From Trichosporon coremiiforme (lineage: Eukaryota; Basidiomycota; Tremellomycetes; Trichosporonales; Trichosporonaceae): a stretch of 64,000 nt of DNA. Made by a program: the position numbers and the translations under genes. Position 1 is the stretch's first letter. The number at the start of each line of letters is the position of its first letter. Location of the stretch: positions 743,008 to 807,007 of the forward strand of contig BCJJ01000005.1 in NCBI GenBank assembly GCA_039545355.1, in the 5' to 3' direction. The notes below the pieces were generated by a model that ran no database searches, was not told the origin of the DNA, and saw only the letters and a program-made list of their open reading frames with translations. Shown one piece after another: positions 45,801 to 56,652 of this stretch.

Positions 45801-46759
45801 TCTTCATCCGCCTTCTGCAGATCCTCTACTCGCGTCTGCTGCTGTGCAAGGGCATCGCCGCCAAGCTCAGCAACGAGAAGAAGCGTCCCATCAACCCGGT
45901 CGCTATTGACCTGGGTCTGGCCGAGCCTGCCACCCAGAACTTTGGTGTCGAGAGCGGCGAGAACCCCGCCCAGCACTACTACGACCACCTGCTCGCTCTT
46001 GCTGAGCGTTTGTTCGATAACGACATCGACCAGCCGACGTACGAGGAGACGCTCCGTCTCATGTTCGGCAACAAGGCTTACACCATGTTCACTGTCGACC
46101 GTGTCGTTGGTGCCATCGTTAAGCAGACGCAGCAGATCGTCGGCGACTCGAAGAGCCAGGAGCTGCTCAACCTTCTGCACCGCGACCGTGCTCAGGAGAG
46201 GACTACGACGCGCCAGCAGATCGCCTACCGCATGAACGCGGAAGCTGTCCTCGGCCCGGACGAGAACCTGTTCCGCATCGAGTACATCCCTCGCAGCGAG
46301 ACAGTTACGATCCAGCTCCTCGCGCGCGAGGACCTGACGGTCGACGACGCCGAGACGGCGGAGCAGCAGTGGCGCCAGTACATCGACAGCTACGTGTTAA
46401 CGCATCCGACGGAGGGCCTCCCTCACCGTGTCGAGCAGCCGTTCCTGACGCGGACATTAGGCGAGATCCCCGACGACCTTGGCCCCGAGGTGTTCAAGAG
46501 CAAGTCGGAGTTGCAGTTCCGAGTAGCGCTCGGCAACTACCGCATCTTCTACAGCCCGAACACGGAGGACGTGTTTTACCGCCAGCGCAGCGAGGGCACT
46601 GTGCGCGAGGACGACGCGCGGGAGAAGAGCTACTTCGAGGGCGCGACGAAGCGCCTCGTCGATTGGGTCAACAAGACGATCGAGGAGCCCGAGCCGGCCA
46701 CCGAGGGCGCCGAGGACGAGGCCGCTGCCGCCGATGAGGCCAACGAGGTCGAGGCGTAA
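42858..46759 (+). CDS. SIN3: Transcriptional corepressor Sin3
   Basis: Four exons (42858-42986, 43066-43136, 43232-43895, 43943-46759) encode 1226 aa. Three paired amphipathic helix domains are visible: PAH1 near residues 28-100 (LNVRDALSYLDQVK, then IDTPGVIDRVSTLFRGH), PAH2 near 245-310 (ILEFNHAISFVNKIKNRF), and PAH3 near 391-455 (EEVAFFDKVKKYIDDKVTYH). The histone-deacetylase interaction domain follows from about residue 510 (YGPSYRKLPSTEVNLNCTGR, then DEWVSHPTWAAEDA), then the Sin3 C-terminal domain (YIFIRLLQILYSRLLLCKGI). Sin3 scaffolds the Rpd3/HDAC1 complexes. The acceptor of exon 3 is chosen to restore the IDTPGV stretch; neighbouring AGs at 43217 and 43224 are alternatives. Confidence 0.96.
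43178..43192. repeat. Poly-C tract (15 nt) in SIN3 intron 2
   Basis: Fifteen C residues lie about 40 nt before the proposed 3' splice site, in place of a normal mixed pyrimidine tract. Confidence 0.85.
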
Positions 46760-47044
46760 GGCCCGCCGGCCCGCCCAGGTGTGACTTTAGCATTAGAGCA
46801 CCGAACCCGTGTCTACTTGTTCACCTGTGTTCGCGTAGTTGTTGTAATAATGGGCTCGTATCAGTGGCCTCTATACCCTTTTCCATAGCTTTCGAGACAT
46901 GACATGAGATACTTCGTTCCAAAAGGCTATGTGCATGACTGTGTACTACTGAACTTGTACTTGTACTTGTGGGTGTTAATTTACAACTAGTTGATGGGAA
47001 CGGTGAAAGAGTACGGGTAACCCAAGAATGAATCAGCGGGGAGC

Positions 47045-48840
47045 TCAGAGGGGGGACTTGTTGCCGTTCGGTAGGTCGGGGACCTTGTGCACGCGCACGA
47101 CGAGCACGTTCATCTCGCCCGTGACGAGGCGGCGGTACGGAATGCCGAGATTCTTGTACACGGCCCTCAGCAAGCCCGAGTGAGCCGTGAGGCTCACATA
47201 GCGGTCGTTCTGGGCCATGTCAAAGAGGATCTCGAGCCCCTTGCCGGCGCGAGCGACCATTTCGTCCTCCGTCTCGCGCCCGCGCTCGGCGATAGGTTTC
47301 CACACCGTGTCCTCGTCTGGCTCCTCGGGGAACGTGAAGTGCGGGAACAAGGCCCGGAGCTCGGTCAGCGTGAGCCGTTTGTCGCACTCGTGCACGTGCA
47401 GGTGTTCGCGCAGCTCTTCAATCACGAGCCCCGGAACGCCGTGCGACATCCCACCCTGTGCCTCTGGCAGAGACAGAGCGGTGCTAGACGCCAGGATCGC
47501 CTTCACGTGCGCGATCTCGTCTGCCGACCGCTCGTGCTTCACTGGCTGCACTGGCTTCAATGGCTTCAATGGCTTCACGTTGTTCGTGACGGGTGCCGGG
47601 GCTTTGGCGGGGGTGTTGGCTGCCGGGGTCGTGGCAGTGGCTCCGCCAACGTTCATCTTCGGCGGAGAACTGGGCTTGCTCCCTGGCTTGGAGCTCGGTG
47701 CGCTTCCAGGTTTGCTTCCAGGGGCACTCCCCGGCTGGCTTCCCGGCGCACCAGGCCGACTGCCAGGCATAGCCCTCTTCGGCGTCGGCGCGATGATCCC
47801 GTCCCTGCCCCCCTTGACCGCCTCGCTCAGCCTCGCGCCCGCAGCCTGCGCGGCCGCCGCAGCGTTGTTAGCCTGCGCCTGTGCCGGCTTGCTCCTCGCA
47901 GCTTTGCCAGACTTACTCGGCGAGCCCGGCGCGCTGAGACCGAGCAACGGGGAATGAGCGGGCGACGGGGAACCGGGACGGGAGACAGCGCCAGCCTTGA
48001 AGAGCCATCCCCACTCGAGACCTAGCGTCTCGCCTGGACGGCGCATGGGCGAGACGAAGAACTTGGTCGGGAGGGGCATGCCCTGTGCCGACTCGGCGGC
48101 GAAGACTCCGCCCAGTGTCATGGCTTGTCGACGCCCGACGGGCGTCAGGAGCGGGTCCGTGATCGGGTAGAGCTGGGGTCAGCTAGTTCTCCTCTACCGA
48201 GCTACGCGTGCGGCACGCTCGCATGCATGCGCGCCGCCCGACACACGCCACGAAGTATCGTCGATACAGTCGCAGAAGCCTCAGCGGCAGTGACAGCGTG
48301 GACAAGGACATAAGGTGTCGGGCAAGGAACGCATCGCACAATGCCCGAAACAGCCGACACATGTCAAGTCATGTTGGGCTGGGGCCACATGACCCTCGGT
48401 CTAGGTTCACTCACCGTCTGCGCCTCGTACTCTGTGCACCCGTACTTGCGAGCGAGGACGTTGTGCTCGGCCTCGCCGTGGCGCGCGCAGTACACGACTT
48501 TGATGTCGCCGTCGCCCTCGGCTGCGAGCTGCTCGATGCATTTGCAGAAGGCGGCCCAGTTGGGCAGCTGCAGGCCGAACGAGTTGACAATCTGGGATTA
48601 GCTCAAGCAACACTTTCTAGCTTGACCCCTGTCTCCGACTTCACCAAGGCAAGGGAGTGGAGCGAGGTGAGAGGTAAGGTGGGGCAGGGGCAGGAGGGAT
48701 GGGAATGGGAATGGACTGGGGAAGGCGTGCGCCAACGGAGAGTAGACACTCCGCACACGACCAAGCAGAGGGTGACTCACGTTCTCCTCCCAGGTGGTGA
48801 CCTTGAAGAGACCGGGGACGGGCTCGTAGGTGTATGGCAT
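47045..48840 (-). CDS. Histidine phosphatase (phosphoglycerate-mutase-like, PMU1 type) with internal low-complexity insert
   Basis: Three exons (48781-48840, 48415-48591, 47045-48172) encode 454 aa. The catalytic RHG motif is in VVYCARHGEAEHN with His at about residue 58. The second basic patch is SPMRRPGETL (about 120-129), the third block is VIEELREHLHVHECDKRLTL (about 329) and the C-terminal catalytic His is in VSLTAHSGLL (about 409). The spacing of N-terminal parts and the GLQLPNWAAFCK stretch resemble fungal Pmu1-like phosphatases, whose substrate is unsettled. Residues about 139-288 are an Ala/Pro/Ser/Gly-rich insert with PGSKPGSAP repeats, encoded in the same exon as the flanking folded parts. 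Confidence 0.85.
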
Positions 48841-49387
48841 TGTTGTTGCCGTTGGTCGTCGCGAGGGCGGAGGGGCGAGGGCGAGAGCGAAGGGGGATGG
48901 AGGACAGGCGAACAGCAAGACGGCAAGCCGGAGGACCTGGTCCCATGGTTCTGGCACCTTGTGCATGAGCCTGCGAGCCTGCGTGCCCGCGTGAGCTCAG
49001 CAGACACCGCGCATCCGCGCACCGCGGGCATGAAGCGGTCGGTCCGCCCTGTCGGTCCTTGTACCCGAACGTTTATCCGGCTGGGCGGTCATTCCCGATG
49101 GCCCCGCGTCCGGTGATCCTTCTACGCCCTCCGAGCCTGGCTGGCTATATTTACCAATCTAATCCACGCTTCGCTGGCTTCATATACTCCATGTTCCCGT
49201 TTAGGATGCATAATGGCCGGTGCCGCGGTGCCAAGCGTTGCATTCAGCGCCACCCTCGACGTCGTGAAACATTTGATGCATGCACGCCACTCCCAGCTCA
49301 CCACCTCATAACACCTGCTACTTGCCCACCGACACCCGTCACAATCACGCAGTCTGCATTATGATACAACATGAACTACCCTCGACT
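48841..49387. other. Intergenic, IWS1 3' end to histidine phosphatase start
   Basis: 547 bp between two minus-strand genes. It should hold the phosphatase promoter and the IWS1 terminator. Nothing else is visible. Confidence 0.5.
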
Positions 49388-50668
49388 CTACTTGCGACCG
49401 CCGGTCTTGAACTGGCGCGCGAAACGGTTGAACTTCTTGTTGTCCATCTGGAGACGGGCGACGTGCTGCAGGTCTTCCTGGTGGTGCTGCAGGCGCGACT
49501 CGGGGGCAACCGTGTACTGCACGTCCTGGACGATGGGCATGCGCGCGCCCTTGCGGTGCTCGTTCTCGGTGAGCGCCTGGCGGACGTTGAAGCGCCTGGC
49601 TTTGGGCGCCTGCTGCGAGCTCGAGCGCGACTTGCGCGCCCGCTCGCCGTCCTCGTCGAACTCCTCCTCGTCGTCCAGCTGGCGCGCGGACACGACCTTC
49701 TTCTGCCTGTAGTCGGCGGGTCGCTTGATGATCGGGCGCGCCCACGTCTGCACGAGCGCATCCGCCGCGCGGCTGATCTGCGGGCTCACACGCTTCGTCT
49801 TCGTGTAGAACAGGATGACGGGACCGAGACCCGCCTCGCGGATCGTAGGCGTGTCGAGCTCCATCTTGGGGAGAACCTCGAAGACAGCCTTCTGGATACC
49901 GACTGCAGGGAGCGAGCGGTCAGGAAGTGGCTCGAGCCACTTCTTCACCGCCTTTAGCACCTCATTATCGATGATCGACGACCACAGCGTCGTGTTCTGC
50001 AGCACACTGACAACCTCATCCAGCATGGCGAGCTTGCTCGTCGCAGGAAGCTTGTTCTGGTTCGCGATGAGGTCGCGCTCAGCCGCCTTCTCCATCCGGT
50101 CACGAAGACGCGAGCAGATTTCGTCGTGGTACGAGTCGACAATCTGGGGTCAGTTGATGCACCAGCTTATACAACTTACGTCCACGTCCTCGCCTCCACG
50201 CTTCTTGCGGCGCACGACACGCTGCTTCTTTCCGATCGCGTCTATTCTCTCCTCGAGAGCCAGACGGCGGCGAGTGGCCTCATCCATCTCGGGCTCAACC
50301 TCCTCCTCTTCCTCCTCCTCGTCGCGGCGACGGTCCTTTCTGCTCTTCTTCTTCTTGCGTCGTCGCTCCTCATCGTCATCGGAGTCATCGGAGTCATCGC
50401 CCTCTCTAGCACCCGCAGAAGAGCGCTTTTTGAAGGATGGAATGCTAGCCTCTGTGGTCTCGGTCGCGGGAACGTAGGTCTCTCCCTCAGCCTCGCCTCC
50501 TTCCTCGGTCGGGTTCTCAGTGGCGGGGGCGTCCTGGTCGATCGTCTCGCCGCCCGTCCCCTCCTCCTGGGCTCCCTCGTCGGCGGGGATAGCGACGTCC
50601 TCTTCATGGACAGCAGCTCCCGGCGACGGAGCCGTCTCGATGGGGTTGGTGTCTGGCGATGCAGACAT
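49388..50668 (-). CDS. IWS1: Transcription elongation factor Iws1/Spn1
   Basis: Two exons (50180-50668, 49388-50143) encode 414 aa. Residues 1-150 are acidic and disordered (DDSDDSDDDEE, then DRRRDEEEEEEEVEPE). The core from about residue 165 to 310 is the TFIIS N-terminal/Iws1 domain: IVDSYHDEICSRLRDRM, LAMLDEVVSVLQNTTLW, VLKAVKKWLEPLPDRSLP and LGPVILFYTKTKRVSPQI. Iws1 binds Spt6 and travels with RNA polymerase II, helping elongation, mRNA processing and chromatin. The C-terminal region is basic. It shares a 465-bp divergent promoter with ERG9. Confidence 0.94.
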
Positions 50669-51133
50669 TGAAGCGATGTGGGGTAGCGGCGAGGAGTGAT
50701 GTCGAAGTCAAAACAGCGAGCAGATTGGTGCTCAGCGTCGAACGGAGCCAGATGGCGTAACATGGCATTGTGACTTGCGCGTGGTTTTGGTTCCGTTGAG
50801 CCGACAGCCTGAGAGAGAACCGGGCCGCTTTCGCTTTCGGTCTCGCTGACGCAGCGGGCAGCGCGACCGTACCACCGTCCGTACCGCTGGGTGATCCCTG
50901 AACGCCGGCCCTCACAGGCGACCTGGAGGTCGTATCATGCCATCCACTCTGTCCTCTTCAGCCGCCCACACTTCTTCTTCGCTCTCTGTCTCTACTTCGG
51001 ACAGCCCAACCGCGACATTTCGACTGTTCATTCGACTGCGGTGATCTCGCCTGCTCGCACGACCATCTTTGCATCGAATCCCGCCACTTCCCCCCTTTCC
51101 TGCGCTTCACACAAATAATTGCCCATCTGCACC
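50669..51133. promoter_or_regulatory. Divergent promoter region, IWS1 / ERG9
   Basis: 465 bp between start codons. The ERG9-proximal part is CT-rich. ATCACCCAG on the minus strand at 50887-50895 partly matches the sterol regulatory element core ATCACNCCAC, which would suit a sterol gene, but it is imperfect. Confidence 0.4.
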
Positions 51134-52889
51134 ATGGGTATCCTTGAGCATGCCGTTCTCGGTGAGTTTTCCTACACCTCTTGAGTGTTACAAGGCTAAC
51201 TTCCTCCAGCGGTGACCCACCCCGTATGTGTTATCCTTCCGTTGCCTAGGTCTTGCACATACTAACCGCACCACAGGGAGAGCTTCGCTCGATGATCGGG
51301 TACAAGATCTGGCGTGACCACCGCGACATCACAGACCCGATTCAGGCCGAGGCGACTGGATGGAAGCGCGAGACGATGCGCCAGTGCTGGGCGTTCCTCG
51401 ATCAGACGAGCAGGAGTTTCTCCATGGTCATCAAGGAGCTTGACGGCGAGCTCGCCCGAGTGGTGAGTACTGCTGCAGGCGCAGGCGCTGATTCTCACAG
51501 GTCTGTCTCTTCTATCTCGTCCTTCGTGCCCTTGACACCGTCGAGGACGATATGACCGTCCCCAACGATGTCAAGCTCCCTCTTCTCCGCAGCTTCCACG
51601 AGAAGCTCTACGAGCCGGGATGGACTTTCAACGGCTCGGGAGAACAGGAGAAGGATCGCCAGGTGCTCGTCCAGTTTGACATTATCCAGAAGGAGTTCTC
51701 GCTTCTCGACGAGGGCTACCAGCGTGTGATTGCCGACATCACGAAGAAGATGGGTGCCGGTATGGCCGACTACGCTGCTCTCGCCACCCCGGAGCGACCA
51801 GTCGCCGAGGTCAACTCCATCGACGACTACGACCTCTACTGCCACTACGTCGCCGGTCTCGTCGGCGAGGGTCTCTCTGGCCTCTTCGCCACCTCCGGCA
51901 AGGAGCGCGAGTTCCTCGCTAACCAGCTCACGCTCTCTAACTCGATGGGCGCTCTCCTGCAGAAGACCAACATCTACCGTGACATCAAGGAGGATGTTGA
52001 TGAGGGCCGAGGATTCTGGCCTCGTGCCATCTGGGGCAAGTACGGCTTCAACTCGATGAACGAGCTTGTTGACCCCGCTCGCCGCCGTGAGGCTCAGTGG
52101 GCTGCCAACGAGATGGTTCTCGACGCTCTTCGCCACGCCACTGATGCGCTCGACTACCTCACGCTCCTGAAGAACCAGACCGTCTTCAACTTCGTCGCCA
52201 TCCCTGCCGTCATGGCCATGGCCACGCTCGAGTGCTGCTTCATGAACCCCGCCATCTTCGAGCGCAACGTCAAGATCCGCAAGGGCCAGGCTGTTCAGAT
52301 CGTCATGTCTGCCTCCAACCCCCGCGACGTCGCCTTCATGTTCCGTGACTACGCCAAGGCCATCCATGCCAAGGTCCCCAAGGACGAGCCCAACATGCTC
52401 CGATTCTCCATTGCCTGCGCCCGCATCGAGCAGTGGGCCGAGCACCACTACCCCTCATTCATCGTCATCCAGCCCGGTGGTGGTGGCAAGGGTGCGTCTG
52501 CCGGCATCGACCCCATGTCAACAGACGCCCGTATCGGCATCTACAACGACATTGCGCAGCAGTCGCGTGAGAAGGCTGAGGCTAAGCGCCGCGAGGAGAT
52601 CATGGAGGACCTGCGGGCACGTGGCCTCATCAAGCCGACCGACCCCAACTCGCCGGCGATGGAGAAGTGGAATGAGACGGTCAAGAAGTCGCAGGAGGGC
52701 AACGTGAACGACCCGTTCCCTTACCTGCTCCTGGCGGGTATCGTCATCGGTATCATTGCGGTCTTTGGCCTGTCCATTCTCGGAGCCCTCTGGGCCATTG
52801 GAAAGTGGGGACACAAGGTGAGTAGAGCTCCGCATGGCATGAGCGGCAACTGACGTGAGCAGCTCGACGCGATGATGGACAGCAACTAA
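51134..52889 (+). CDS. ERG9: Squalene synthase
   Basis: Five exons (51134-51161, 51210-51223, 51277-51462, 51501-52817, 52863-52889) encode 523 aa; exon 2 has only 14 nt. The two aspartate-rich motifs for farnesyl diphosphate binding are VLRALDTVEDDMT and the later region around DDYDLYCHYVAGLVGEGLS. QKTNIYRDIKEDVDEGRGFW is the third conserved block. A C-terminal membrane helix (YLLLAGIVIGIIAVFGLSIL) anchors the enzyme in the ER. It condenses two farnesyl diphosphates to squalene, the first committed step to ergosterol. Length agrees with other fungal squalene synthases, which are longer than the animal enzyme. Confidence 0.97.
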
Positions 52890-53717
52890 GCAGGTTGCCA
52901 GAAGATGATTGACTGCGAAGAGGGAGTGTTGCGAATTGTATTACGTGCATACTCTGGATAATGATAGGCGACGGATGACGGATGACGGGTGACGGGTGAC
53001 AGACGATGGAGGTCGGATCTGGATTACAAATTACAATAGACGACATGGATCGGGATAGGGACCTGTGTGGCAATAAGCATACGCGCACGCGCTGTGGAAC
53101 CTGTGGAACGAATCGAAAATGGCGCGCGACTGGCGAGGACATTTCCACCAAGGACGCAGCGTCCGGTGACGCTAGCGGGGGCAGAGCCGGCGCAGGCTGC
53201 GAGGAAGGCGTCAGTGAGTGACGGCAGAGTGACAGCGCCAGCGACGCTGCAGGACTGGCCGCACCTTGCGTGCGCCGAGGCGTCCAGACCCGGATCTATT
53301 GACGACTGACGCGACTGACCTCGGGCCTGGAGCTGACCTGGAGCTGACTGATGGATGTGCGCAGTAAACAGATGTTCGATGTCCTGATGGGGTCCTGACG
53401 AACACACACACTGATGGCAAGGCGCCCGCCGCCGGTGACCGTGCGCGTGTGCGCACCGCCGCTCTTGTTATTGTTGTTCATTAAGGCGCCAGGGCGAGTC
53501 GTCTGATTTCCTCATCCTCCACTCGCAACTTCTTCCCTTCACTGACATTTCTCTCACCTCACCCTCTGTGCATACTCCCATCCTCGTTCCTCTCTACCCG
53601 CATCCTGACTCTCTGTCTCTCCTTCTTGTGCATAACGCAAACCAACTGTCCTTACGTTTTCTCTTTGCTCTGCTCCGTTGACCACTTCAACTTCGGCACC
53701 CAGCGGGGCGCTTCACC
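52890..53717. other. Intergenic, ERG9 3' end to unknown 821-aa protein
   Basis: 828 bp between two plus-strand genes. It contains a four-copy heptamer repeat (52973-53000) and, from about 53500, a pyrimidine-rich leader for the next gene. No gene is seen. Confidence 0.5.
52973..53000. repeat. Tandem heptamer (GGRTGAC)4
   Basis: Two GGATGAC units followed by two GGGTGAC units, end to end, about 84 bp after the ERG9 stop codon. Confidence 0.85.
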
Positions 53718-56309
53718 ATGGCGAGTCCTAACCGGCAACCTCTGGGCACCTTCCCTTTTGCCATCCGCACCCCGAATGGCAGACACGCCAAGGTCATCGG
53801 TCACTTCACCCCTCTCGAATGGCCGCCCAGCGCGGCCGCCTTCGATTACAGCGCTGCAGAGGATGGCTCTTCTCCTGTCTTCGTCCTGACGGAGCTGGGG
53901 AGCCCGGCTGTGCTGCCCGCCATGCGGCCTGGGAATGGCGCGGTCGAGTGGCTTGACACCAAGACTTCCTCGGCCCCAGCCGGAAGCGCAAGCGTGCAGT
54001 CCAGACACTCGATCCTCGGATCTCCCAACCTGACGATCCCCGACACTGCAGTCCACTCCGGCCCCAGCCGCCGGCGCAGCCTTCCTCGTCTCATGCGGTC
54101 CAAGTCGGACGCTACTCTTCCTCGCAGCCGCATCAAGATTGACCACCCTCAGCCCTTCCTTCCTCTTTCGCGACACCCCCGCAACTCGGGCGACGCCGGG
54201 CAGCACACCCCGCGGCTGTCGCATCAATCGTCCCTCGAGGTGCCGAGGAAGGGCCACAGTGGCAACAGCCGCTCCATGTCGGCGTGGCCTTCCTCGCTCG
54301 TCGCCACGTTCTCCAATTGGACCGTCAAGAAGCGCAACAGCATGCGGAAGAGGTCGTCTGAAGACTTTACGAACCCCTGCCCCTCGCCTTCCTTGTCTAC
54401 GTACGAGGACTTTGGTGTGTCCCAGTACCGCAGCAGACTCGCTTCGTCGCCGTTCCCGTACTACGACGAGGCTATCCGAGCACCCATTCGCAAGCGCGCA
54501 AGTATGCCTGCTGCCTGGATGCAGTCTGTGCCAACTGAGCAGAGGACGGCGAGCCTTGCCCCTCCCATCTCGCCCTCGCGTCATGTTTCCTCGCATTCGA
54601 TCAGCACCGAGTAGTGAGTACCTGCCTCGTGGCTTAGGCGATTCTGTGGGCTGACTCAACAGTTCGAACGCAGAAGCCATCAGACGATTGGTGGCGGCAC
54701 ACGACAGTTCAGCGCCACCTGTGCCTCCCCCGACCTCGTTAGCCACAGGCCACAAGAGCCACCTGCAAGGTCGCACCTCGATTCGGCCCAGCTACGTTAT
54801 CAAGCGGAAGCCGGTCGCAGTTGCGCCGAGATCTGCCAGCAACGACTTCCCTGCCGCTGCTCAGCCGCCTGTCCGTGAGGCGTCGTCGACAGCCGCCGAC
54901 GACTATGGCACCACTCCCCGCGTCAAGGCTCTGAAGCCAAGAGGCAGCCGTCGCAGCCTTCTTCCTCAGCGCGACCGCGACGAACTCAGCCCAGACCACA
55001 ATGTGCTCTCCTACGTCCAAAACAAGGCTCTGTCCATCTTCAAGCGGAAGCTGCGCAAGACGGCGGCAAAGGGCCCGCAGCAGCAGGACCAGCTTGCTGT
55101 CAAGCCTGCAACTAAGCCGTCGCCGATCGCCAAGAAAGTCAAGTCTCTTGTCAGCCTGTGAGTTAGCTTCATTGCCCTGTAAAACTGACTGTCAGGCGCC
55201 ATGACAACAAGAGTGCCACTTCTCTTTCCTCCATCAGCTCCGATGAGGACTACGACGAGACTGCCGCGACCATTATGCATGCTGAGGCGGTCCGCCTAGG
55301 CTACACCGCGCACACGGTCATTAAGAAGGATGCACATGTAAGTTATCGTCCTCACGCTGGTCAACTGACGGAGCAGCCCTCCTGCCCCATGCATGGCGCC
55401 TACAGCAGGCAGCAGAGCGGTCCGCCGGTCACTGCAGCGCCGCTGCAAGCTGGTTCACGCCAGGACGGCTTCCTTCGCGTGTCCTCCGGATCTTCCTGGT
55501 CGGAGGGCAACATGATGCTACCTCCATCGTCCAGCGAGGAAGACATCGGCCTCGCCATCTCCGTCGACGAAGATGACAAGGGCACCTCGATGCCATCTCG
55601 CATGGCCACTGTATCTCACGCCCGAGGCAAGAGCTACTCTCTGAGCTGCCCCGCCCTCGTCCCCGACTCGGCATCGACTGATTCTGGCACCGCCAGTCCC
55701 TCGAGCACCCCCGAGGGCGGTAACTCGCCCATCTCGACCCCCTACAGCACACCATACAACACGCCTCCCAAGTCGAGGCAGCGCGTTCCTCCCTCCCAGC
55801 CTCCCCCCGCCAGACCCGTCCCTCCCATCCCCTATCCCAAGGTCAGTGCGACATCAGCTTCCAAGTCGCACCCAGCGATTCCAAATATCCAAGTCTCCGT
55901 GACCCCTGCTCCCCCCCTTACTTCTCAAAACGAGGAGCTCTTCCGGCCGTACAACCCCTCGCGTGAGCGGTTCCAGTCAGCCCTCGACCGTGTGCACGAC
56001 AACGTGTGGCACGGCTCGATCCGCGAGACGAAGCGGGAGCACCTCCCCCGCGACTGCTCCCTCACGAGCATGATGAGTATGAGTACCGAGGACACGCGCG
56101 TCGACGCGCGACGGTTGCGCGTGGCACTCCCGACCTCAACCAGCGTCGACGACGACATGGCCCTGACCACTCTACTCAGCAAGTGGAGTCTGGCCGAGGG
56201 CAGCGGCGAGTACGTGCTGCAGGACAATGAGTCGGGCGTCCTCGACACGCTTGACTGGTTCGATCCCAAGATGACTGCGCTCCAGGGCGCGACGGCGAGT
56301 CCCGTGTAA
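53718..56309 (+). CDS. Uncharacterised Ser/Pro-rich protein, 821 aa
   Basis: Four exons (53718-54613, 54663-55157, 55196-55337, 55377-56309) give 821 aa with matching phases. I do not recognise a family. Segments look ordered only in places: near residues 25-85 (HFTPLEWPPSAAAFDYSAAE), about 450-510 (LSYVQNKALSIFKRKLRK, TIMHAEAVRLGYTAHTVIKK), and the C-terminal 130 residues (ERFQSALDRVHDNVWHGSIR, then GVLDTLDWFDPKMTALQ). The remainder is Ser/Pro-rich with many SP/TP sites. No signal peptide or membrane helix. Spliced exons in one phase support a real gene, perhaps a cortical or cell-cycle scaffold, but function cannot be assigned. Confidence 0.75.
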
Positions 56310-56652
56310 CCGAGCTTCATTACATCTGTGACATTTCCGCGGACCATACATGTACATAGGCAGATAGATAGACCCGAGATTTGAATGATATGTATTCCAC
56401 TATGTGCTTGTGTACCAGTTGCTTACAGCCTGCATCCGTTGCTCGGGGCTCTATGTAGAAGTGCCGAGGCGCGCACGACGTGCAGGCACAGTTGTTGGGG
56501 GGGGGGGGGGGGGGATAGGGGGGAGGATTGTTTGTGTGGTTTATAAGGTATAAGCGAGTGTGAGTGTTTTTGGTGATACAACACGGTACAAAAAGAACCC
56601 AAGAGAGATGTATCACTACGTAGTGACCATCGAGCACCGGGCCAGCCGGTGC
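56310..56652. other. Convergent intergenic region with poly-G tract
   Basis: 343 bp between the ends of the 821-aa protein gene (+) and the UPF0658-like gene (-). It contains an 18-G run at 56497-56514. Confidence 0.5.
56497..56514. repeat. Poly-G tract (18 nt)
   Basis: Eighteen consecutive G on the plus strand, followed by ATAGGGGGGAGG. On that strand it can form a G-quadruplex. The exact length may be unreliable because homopolymers are hard to sequence. Confidence 0.85.

Noticed and set aside
44606..46180. 524-codon open frame on the minus strand
   Set aside because: It is exactly antisense to the conserved SIN3 coding exon. GC-rich third positions keep the antisense frame open; its Leu/Val/Gly-rich sequence shows no family.
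51495..52448. 317-codon open frame on the minus strand
   Set aside because: Antisense to the ERG9 catalytic exon, whose sense frame is unmistakable.
53652..54776. 374-codon open frame on the minus strand
   Set aside because: Antisense to exon 1 of the spliced 821-aa protein gene, and it crosses that gene's first intron.
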